A stretch of 64,000 nt of DNA from assembly GCF_050436995.1 (NCBI RefSeq), contig NC_134764.1, positions 6,386,001 through 6,450,000 on the forward strand. The letters run 5' to 3'. Source of the stretch: Anticarsia gemmatalis. Lineage: Eukaryota; Arthropoda; Insecta; Lepidoptera; Erebidae. Shown piece by piece: positions 57,501 through 64,000 of this stretch. Every line of letters starts with the position of its first letter. Position 1 is the stretch's first letter. The notes below the pieces were generated by a model. That model ran no database searches. It saw only the letters and a list, made by a program, of their open reading frames with translations, and had not been told where the DNA came from. The position numbers and the translations under genes are program-made.

Positions 57501-59539
57501 AGTTGTAAAAAGGGAGAGCCTATTATAAAATATACCTGTTCAATTCCACATGTTAAGCTTATCGGTAGTTAATTCAATCTGCGTATAAATAAAATAACAA
57601 AGAACACTCACCCAGCGGTACAGTGGGCGGCAGTGAGACCCCACTTGTCACTGAGGATGGTGCCTCCACACGCGCTGACGGCTCCGATGGGGCTCACCAT
57701 GCGGAGCGACAGCTGGTGAGGGAACTGGCCCTCCTGCGCCTCCCAGCCTGACACGATGCGGGTGTCCCATCCTGCGAAACAAATTATTTGTATTAAGTAT
57801 ATAAAAAACTCAAGAACTGTGCCATCGTCAACCCAACAAGATGTTTATTTTTATTTTTCCTTTACTTCCGGACTAAGATTTGTTTTTGTGTCGCAGGGAC
57901 TTTTAACAAACGGAATAATTAATTGTTCCGTGTGGGAATCGAACCAACGACGCAAGCAGCGTGGCGTCCTTAACCTCTGCGCCACGGAGGCAATCATAAT
58001 ATAATTAAACACCCAACATTTTTGGTGCTGCATTTTTGATAGTAACTATGCTTACCTCTTGTGTTTTCAGGGAACGTGAAACGGGGATCGGCCAAGACCT
58101 GAAATTAGAAATACATTTTTAATTTATTTACCAACATTCACTTTGTAACGCTTATAATATCGTAAGATTTAATTTCTAGATATTTTTTATGTCTCTAGTC
58201 AAAAAGGGCTTAAATCTGATTTTGACGAAACTAGGTTAAGTATACAAAAGTGTTCAGAAAAAAATTCTGTATCGATTGGTGAAAACATGATTGTGTATAA
58301 TATAAGAATGCGAAAATTGGCAATTTTCAAAAGGGTTAATTTACACCAAAAATAGCGAAAATGTGGGATATAAGTGCACTCTTATTTCTTATCTCATTTT
58401 TGAAAATGTACGACATATTATACCCTTTTTCACAATTTACACAGATTTTTAGTTGCTATATAGAATCGGATATGAATTTAAATTAGCCATACTCAAAGAT
58501 AACAAAAAAAGTGCTTAAAAATATTGTTAAATTCGAAGCATATAATTATAATACAACTTCTTTTGACTGCAGGTAGGTATATCGACTTAGATAATAAACA
58601 GAAGCTTATCAGTAATTATTAATTCTTTAAATTACATTGATTTAACACTTAATACAAGCTTTTAATTATGTTTATCATAATCCCTGATAAAAGGATCGTC
58701 TAATTATGATACCGGTTCGTTACTTATTTTAATCGAAGTTTTTAGGTCAGAGGAAAATTTTGTTCTAGTATAACAAATAATATATAAATACCTATTATGA
58801 AAATTGTATTTTATATCTCCGCGATTCCGCCTGTGTAACCAACTTTCGAACGGGTAAACCGTTGATACACGAAGCAATTTAAAAAACGGGTAGGGTAACA
58901 AGTAGACAAACAATATTTCTAATATTTTAATTTTAACAGCAGCTATTAAAAATTTTTGCCAAACTCAAAGACATATAAACGCTTTAACTAAATTTTATAC
59001 AAAGTTTGACCACTGAAAAGAAAGTATTTTTCGCACATTCGTTTCGTTGAAACGTTAAAGAACTTGTAGAGTAAATGTCCGTCTGTAGTAGTAGAGTAAA
59101 TAAAGGTAGATACTAGTTACCCCAGATATGAGAATTATATAACATGCAAGGTTTTTTTATAAAAAGTATAAGAAATCAGAAGCACAATAAAATGAATGCA
59201 TTAAATGTGAGTAAAGAAAACCAACAATGTTTCACTTTTCGTCATAGATTGTGTCTGGCTTGCTGTTTATTAGGGTACTTTTTTGACGATAATTGCCATT
59301 AAATCTCAAAAAAACATCAGAATTCATGCATCTATTACTTAAAAAAACCTTTTTACGTTACGTAAGTAAAAAGTTCCAAAACGATAATCACTAGGTTAAG
59401 GCCTTAAAAGGCGTCTGAAATTTTTCAACGTAATCAAAAACACTGTCCAATCAGCAGCCTATTTTATTATAATAATTAAAAGATAAGTAATTACCGTAGT
59501 TCCCAAAGCCAATAACACCACAGACACTAGGTAAGCCAT
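54589..59539 (-). CDS. Chymotrypsin-like serine protease (S1A) with long Pro/Thr/Ser/Glu-rich C-terminal tail, 387 aa
   Basis: Secreted endopeptidase of the trypsin/chymotrypsin fold, probably digestive. Coding exons in transcript order: 59495-59539, 58056-58098, 57612-57771, 56986-57155, 56499-56600, 55707-55852, 55246-55354, 54589-54977; all GT-AG, phases consistent, 1,164 coding bases including stop. A signal peptide (about 1-18, hydrophobic LVSVVLLALG) and a short pro-peptide end at the activation site R34/IVSG. Triad: His79 (TAAHC), Asp126 (HDIGLLEF), Ser225 (GDSGGP). The residue equivalent to chymotrypsin 189 is Ser219, so it is not trypsin-like; position 216 appears to be Val247 and 226 Ala258. 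The catalytic domain ends near 280. A tail of about 104 residues follows, with (E/Q)(A/Q)PVDPST repeats and then a Ser/Glu run; such a tail is not part of the usual family architecture. It runs divergently from URAD. Confidence 0.92.
54610..54690. repeat. 9-bp tandem repeat encoding Ser-Ser-Glu tail
   Basis: The plus strand shows repeated GACTCGGAA/GGATTCGGA units. On the coding strand these give TCC GAG TCT repeats (S-E-S). Confidence 0.8.
54721..54893. repeat. 87-bp tandem duplication within the protease tail exon
   Basis: 54721-54802 and 54808-54889 (period 87 bp) are nearly identical, both running from GCTGGGGTCTAC to GAGCTAGGCGCC. Each encodes APSSEAPVDPST followed by EQPVDPST and EAPVDPST. 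Internally each is built of a degenerate 24-bp unit. Confidence 0.9.
56106..56322. mobile_element. GC-rich MITE with CCTTTACACACA ends (protease intron 5)
   Basis: The left end GGCCGCCTTTACACACACGCTCTATCG pairs with the right end CGATAGAGTTTGTGTGTAAAGGGGGC (as complement). A second copy starts at 63869. It sits between protease exons 5 and 6. Confidence 0.7.
57868..57992 (-). mobile_element. SINE family 1 in protease intron 2
   Basis: This is a short copy: body complement GTGTCGCAGGGACTTTTAACAAAC, B-box complement GTGTGGGAATCGAACCAACG and A-box complement CTGCGCCACGGAGGC. It is sense relative to the protease gene. Confidence 0.8.
58099..59494 (-). other. Protease intron 1 (1,396 bp), nothing recognised
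   Basis: This AT-rich intron lies between the signal-peptide exon and the pro-peptide exon. I see no repeat copy or additional exon that I can support. Confidence 0.5.
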
Positions 59540-59578
59540 ATTGTAACGCCCGACTAATTAAAACCAAATTAATTCTAA

Positions 59579-59613
59579 CTTATATTTACTTACCGGCCGG
59601 TATTAACTGATAA
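59579..59613 (-). promoter_or_regulatory. Candidate core promoter of the protease gene
   Basis: A TATA-like TAAATATAAG (59588-59579) lies about 40 bases before the ATG, which would leave a very short 5' UTR. Slightly upstream, 59608-59613 is TGATAA on the plus strand, a GATA-factor core often seen upstream of insect midgut genes. This is motif reading only. Confidence 0.3.
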
Positions 59614-59934
59614 ACGGTAATGATTGATTGTTCATTCATAATCTATGTAATCTAAGAACGTAATGTTTTCTACTGATATTCATTGGGTTTTAGTATGATT
59701 ATTTCATGATTATATCGTATTTTAGGCGCCTTACCTAATAATGTAATCCAAATACTAGTGTGTTATTGTGGATCTGACCGTATTATGTTCCTATTTACTA
59801 AGAGACACACGACTGCAAGTTAAATTTTAGTCAAAGGAGAGGTAAGTGACAAGAAGAGAGTTTTCATTATTTTATGTGCTTTCTGCTTAGGTCTATTAAG
59901 TTGCAGATTAATGTATTCTTAACTCGTTACAGTC

Positions 59935-60205
59935 TCACTGCCGGGCAAGGTTCTCCTCCTGATCGAGGGACGGGTTAGGCCTTGAGTCCACCACATTGGC
60001 CAAGTGCGGGTTGGGGCCTTTGCATGTCCTCAAGCACTAAATGAAATAAATTTTAGGCATGCAAAATTTCATCAAGATGTTTCCCTTACCCATTAGAGCA
60101 AGTGATAATAATTTCTAATACACACATAGCTTCGAAAAGTCAAGTGTTGCCCCGGGTTCGAACCATCGACTACTTGCGTGGGAGGTGCTAACTAGTTAAC
60201 GCGAC
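59935..60205 (+). repeat. Near-full copy of the GTCCCACTGCTGG repeat
   Basis: It shows TCTCACTGCCGGGCAAGG, GTTAGGCCTTGAGTCCACCAC, GGCCAAGTGCGGGTTGGGG, GCATGCAAAATTTCATC..GATG, AATACACACATAGCTTCGAAA and GGGTTCGAACC. Confidence 0.7.
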
Positions 60206-60888
60206 GTAGATAGTTTGGGAAGAAAGAGAAGACCAATTTTTGCAGCTGTAGGACAAGTAAATGACTAATAAAAAAAGTATTTATAGTAAAACATTTAAAT
60301 CATCTGCAAATGATTATCGGATGCAGATAATGAAGAGAGAGAGCGCAGAGTAGAGCAACTATGAACTTTCCGTTGCCACTCGTTCATAAAAATCGTTTTC
60401 TAACGTTCACCAGATTTCTTAGTCTAAAAAATATTTTATGTATTTTTTTTATCATGTCATATTAAAACCAGGAGAAAAGGTTATGGGATATGGAATCTAA
60501 AATATTTTAATGAAACGGTACTGAAACTCGAGTGATTGAAATTAAAGGTAATGGTAGTTACCTTATTTATTTACCCGATGTTTCGATCGAATTGCATCGA
60601 CTGTGGTCACGGTTACTGGATATGAATGTAAAATTTATCATTTATGGAAAATCAAATTACTTTAAACTTTATTCTTTGATTGTATCGCTTTATATTTCAA
60701 ACCTAAGAGGTAGAATATTATCAATCGGTTTTGTATTTATTCGTGTGCATAAATATAATTATATTGTTTTGGTTATAAATACCAAGGTTTTCCAAAAACT
60801 AGAGTGCAATGCGTGATGTTTATTTTAAAAAACGGAATTATTATTGAACTTACCTGCATTTATACTTTTTTTTATGTCAAAGAACAAA

Positions 60889-60925
60889 CTAAATATTCAA
60901 GTGGTTGTACCACTTGAATATTTAG
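60889..60925. repeat. Perfect 17-bp stem hairpin
   Basis: CTAAATATTCAAGTGGT pairs exactly with ACCACTTGAATATTTAG across a 3-base loop. Its function is unknown; it may be a transposon footprint. Confidence 0.7.
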
Positions 60926-61828
60926 GTGCGAATCTTAGTCTGGCAGTAATTTAAAACAAAAATAATCTTTATAGCGAAACTCAGAGGCCCTATAAAATAA
61001 TTCTTTAAAAACTGTCTTGCATGTACCTACTGCAAGAGGCATTACATACCCAAAAATAACATAACAGAAGCCCACATTATCGCGTCTGTACAGTAGTTTA
61101 CTAGAAGACTAGCAAAATATTCTCCCTTTTACGGTAGCTACCCCCTTCTGCGCCACCAGACTAACTATTTTGTTTCAATTTTTTTTTTTTTCGTTTTACA
61201 TTTTGTATACATAATAGTAATTTCTAAATATTCGAATGTTATGTTACGTAAAAATAAAGGAATAAAGTATTTGAAAAAAAAAAGACTAACTAGATAGTCT
61301 TTTGACAGTCCATGTCCTTATTCTAGAACTTAACTCCCTACTCCTCTTGCCATCGGCACTTTCGGCCGACGCAGATCAGATAGTATTATCTATTATCAGA
61401 TATATAGTAGTCCGGATATCCGTATTTCAAAATAGTGATGCCTAACACATGTTACTGATTATAGCACTCTAATCTTAGCATCAGCTAATCACGACACGGT
61501 GTTTTGAGTTCTAATTAAATGTATGATTCAATTTCCTCATTAAAATACATTCAAACACATTTTTAGAGTAAGAAAATAGTATGTAAATAAGCGTTAGTAA
61601 GTTTAAGTAGTAAGAGAATCTGTCATTAATTTGTAAATATTTTTATCTATTACTAAATGAGATACTACACACAATAAGGTTAATAATCTTTTGTACACAA
61701 GTTTAGATATTTGTCATTAGTTGAACCCACATTGACCTGTGACGTCGTTCACCGATAACAGATGATACACACCACACAAATCTCTACCCAGCCTTGTCAA
61801 CAACACGTCTTTGCATACATTTTACAAA

Positions 61829-62347
61829 ATGAGTAAGAAACTAAGCATAACTGATGTAAATAAACTAAGTAACGAACAATTTGAGACTATTTTCGGCAAT
61901 GTTATTGAGTTGTGTCCTGACGGTGCCGTACAAGTGAAGAATAAAAGACCTTTTAGTAATGTGAGTGATCTTTGTGATGCGTTTCAAACGTACTTGGAAG
62001 AAATAAATGTTGAAGACAAACTAGTAGTGTTGAAACTACATCCAGATCTAGCAGGGAAGATGGCGGCTCGAGGAGAACTGACTCGCGAATCTACGGCAGA
62101 ACAACAGGCCGCTGGACTCCAAGACCTGACAACCCAGCAGAAAAGCATCATGGACGAATCAAATCAACGGTACAAAGAAAAATTCGGATTTCCTTTTATC
62201 ATCTGCGCGAAGGAGAATAAAGTGGTTTCAATTATAAACGGGCTGCAGCAAAGGTACCACAATTCGTATGAACAAGAAGTAAATACTGGTATTAATGAAG
62301 TGAAAAAGATTTGTAGATTGAGGATATTGGATATTGTAGCTAATTAA
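61829..62347 (+). CDS. URAD: OHCU decarboxylase (URAD), 172 aa
   Basis: 2-oxo-4-hydroxy-4-carboxy-5-ureidoimidazoline decarboxylase, the third step of urate oxidation to S-allantoin after urate oxidase and HIU hydrolase. It is a complete single exon from ATG in ACAAAATGAG to TAA, close to the usual length of about 170 residues. Family hallmarks are HPDLAGK at 71-77 (His71 is the expected catalytic His), LTRESTAEQQAAGL at 84-97 with Glu87/Ser88 and Glu91/Gln92, and YKEKFGFPFIICAKE at 115-129, the fold's conserved core. The C-terminus is VAN, not a canonical peroxisomal SKL, so a cytosolic location is possible. An upstream in-frame TTG exists but has no support as a start. Divergent from the protease gene 2.3 kb away, with no functional link evident. 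Confidence 0.92.
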   Translation: MSKKLSITDVNKLSNEQFETIFGNVIELCPDGAVQVKNKRPFSNVSDLCDAFQTYLEEINVEDKLVVLKLHPDLAGKMAARGELTRESTAEQQAAGLQDLTTQQKSIMDESNQRYKEKFGFPFIICAKENKVVSIINGLQQRYHNSYEQEVNTGINEVKKICRLRILDIVAN

Positions 62348-62429
62348 ACGAAATTTCTTGCATCCGTGTTGTTTTTTATGTTTTGAATTGCTAACCAGAA
62401 TTATAAATTGTTTCAACTTCTACAAGACC

Positions 62430-62620
62430 ACTAGCGAACCCGACAGACGTTGTCGTGTCTAATAAATTAAAAATTAATTAAAAAAACATTCTCCAGCGGA
62501 CAAAATTGTGAATCTAAACCATTCTCAGATCCCCTTGAACATACACAAAAAATTTCATCAACATCGGTCCAGAAGTTCAGTGACATACACACTTACAGAA
62601 GAATTATATAAATAAAGATA
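62430..62620 (+). repeat. RTE-like LINE 3'-end fragment downstream of URAD
   Basis: It shows ACTAGCGAACCCGACAGACG at its start, TTTCATCAACATCGGTCCAG and CAGTGACATACACAC in the middle, and a TATATAAATAAAGATA end, all typical of non-LTR 3' tails in moths. Confidence 0.55.
62461..62466 (+). terminator. AATAAA poly(A) signal of URAD
   Basis: This is the first AATAAA after the stop (about 115 bases downstream). It lies inside a LINE-like remnant (CTAGCGAACCCGACAGACG upstream). A second AATAAA occurs at 62611. Confidence 0.5.
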
Positions 62621-63124
62621 TACCAGATAGTGTTAAGTCACAGAACCACTGATAGAACAGAGTTTAATTTGACTATTTACCAATTACAGTCGCACATTTT
62701 CTTTCAGAAGAAACAAAATGAAATTTGTACTTACCTACCTTAAAGATTACTAAGAAAATGTGTGATAATTATAATAAAGTAGCTAGTAGGTCATTATTAT
62801 ATTTTATTAGGTAGGAAAATGGGATTATGTTTCGTTTGAATCTCTACTTATACCTCTACTTAAATAAACTCATCGAAAAACCCATTAATTTCACCTGATT
62901 TCACCATAATATTTCGAAACTAGGGATTTAATACCAGCTGTTCGATAACAAACGTAATCTATAGAATTGTTAACATTTCTCATTCATTAAGTTGATGCTT
63001 ATTATAAAGATAAACAAAGTGACTATTCAAATCTATTGGGAATTCCATTCCAATCATCCTAGGTTGTAGGTTGATTATTTATTTGAGTGATTTTAAGATA
63101 ATTCAGGTATATATCAGCTTAGTC

Positions 63125-63340
63125 TTTGTTCCAAACTATGTCGGAGTCGGCTTCCAGTCTCACAGCTGGATACCAGTGTTTTACTGCCTATCTGACATCC
63201 ACAATCCTGTTACCCTTCGGTAAGACTGGTTGTCAGACTTTCAAGCTTCTGACTACTGTTAACGACTGTCAAAGATCTTTGAAAATGAGAGCCGGGACCC
63301 ACAATTTAACGTGCCTTCCGAAGCACGGAGTAACTTGAGA
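63125..63340 (+). repeat. Dispersed repeat of the 'GTCGGAGTCGGCTTCCAGTC' family
   Basis: It has ACTATGTCGGAGTCGGC, TACCCTTCGGTAAGACTGG, AAGCTTCTGACTACTGTTAA and ACAATTTAACGTGCCTTCC, matching 23885 and 33362. Confidence 0.65.
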
Positions 63341-63868
63341 TGTATTAGATGGTCACTCATCCACAGAACAACCTCAGCAAGCGTGGCTTTACCTCGGAGA
63401 CCGATCCGTGCAGCTTATGACGTATGACGCTAAGAAAGGATTTTGGTAAATTCTACCCTTAAAAGGATAAAATAGGGGGTGAAAGATTGTATAGAACTTT
63501 GTCAAAAAGCCACTTTGATAAAGCCTAAGATAAAGTGTAAAGCCACTATGATAAAGGCATTTCCTAAAAAAGAATTTTGATAAATTCCATCCCTAAGGGG
63601 ATAAAATAGGGGGTGGAAGTTAGCACAAATCTTCTAGATTTTCGACTGATTGAAATGAAATTAACAAAGATTTACACATGTAAGATATTATTTTAGAACA
63701 GGAAACCTTTTCACGCGGTCGAAGGCGCGGGCGGAAGCTAGTGAAACATAAGTTTCAAACATAAACAACTAAATTGATTGCCTATAGGGTACGGTACTCT
63801 AGTAGACTAGAAAATCTGCCCTTTTAAACTAGTCCTATTTTGTTGCCCTGAGATGGGACAACTCAATG

Positions 63869-64000
63869 GCCGCCTTTACACACTCGCGCGTTCTTAGGAG
63901 CGTACAGAATTATCAGAAACGGGAAAGACGCGCACTCTTCGCTCGCGATTTTCTTTGCGGGCTTGACAGATGAGCGCGGCGCGCGCTCTATCCTTTCCCC
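63869..64000. mobile_element. GC-rich MITE, truncated by the window edge
   Basis: The left end GGCCGCCTTTACACAC is followed by CGCGTTCTTAGGAGCGTACAG, GGGAAAGACGCGC and GCGGGCTTGACAGATGA, collinear with 56106-56322. The right end is outside the window. Confidence 0.65.

Larger units (their letters stand above)
59590..61828. other. Intergenic region between divergent protease and URAD genes
   Basis: It holds the repeat at 59935-60205, a repeat-like scrap at about 60570-60625 (GATGTTTCGATCGAATTGCAT..GTGGTCACGG) and the hairpin at 60889-60925. The rest is AT-rich sequence without a supported gene. Confidence 0.5.
62348..64000. other. Repeat-rich terminal interval
   Basis: Apart from the LINE remnant, the 63125 repeat, LINE-like debris at 63440-63745 (with paired ATAAAATAGGGGGTG motifs at about 63468 and 63600) and the terminal MITE, nothing coding is seen. 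Confidence 0.5.

Noticed and set aside
60532..60816. 94-codon plus-strand open frame
   Set aside because: AT-rich, partly overlaps a dispersed repeat scrap (about 60570-60625), and resembles no known protein.

Overview
This is a eukaryotic nuclear window, almost certainly from a moth or butterfly (Lepidoptera; a noctuoid moth is my best guess from the repeat families, but this is inference). It is AT-rich, its genes have many short GT-AG introns, and tRNA-derived SINEs, small inverted-repeat DNA transposons (MITEs) and other lepidopteran-type short repeats lie throughout. I see no rRNA, no functional tRNA gene, no CRISPR array and nothing prokaryotic.

Three genes can be supported. (1) On the minus strand, 33792 down to 10965, is a complete full-size ABC transporter of subfamily A. 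I joined 35 coding exons by hand into one uninterrupted frame of 1,803 codons plus stop. Both membrane halves and both nucleotide-binding domains are present with intact Walker A, Q-loop, signature, Walker B and H-loop motifs. (2) On the minus strand, 59539 down to 54589, is a secreted chymotrypsin-like serine protease in eight exons (387 residues). It has an intact triad and an unusual C-terminal tail of about 100 residues made of Pro/Thr/Ser/Glu repeats followed by a Ser/Glu run. (3) On the plus strand, 61829 to 62347, is a single-exon 172-residue OHCU decarboxylase (URAD family, ureide pathway). Nothing suggests that the three genes work together.

Layout: 1-10964 holds no recognisable gene, only repeat fragments. 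10965-33792 is the ABCA gene; its introns carry six SINEs of one family, one of another, several MITEs and a 608-bp perfect-armed foldback element with a 9-bp target duplication. 33793-54588 is a 20.8-kb gene-poor interval with MITEs, SINE debris, three GC-richer CpG-containing patches (two with a TGACGTCA palindrome) and two unexplained small open reading frames. 54589-59539 is the protease. 59540-61828 is the interval between the divergent protease and URAD genes. 62348-64000 is repeat-rich and ends inside a MITE.

All exon joins come from reading splice consensus and frame by eye, without transcript evidence. The ABCA start codon is the least certain point, because the frame stays open upstream of the chosen ATG to a plausible splice acceptor.
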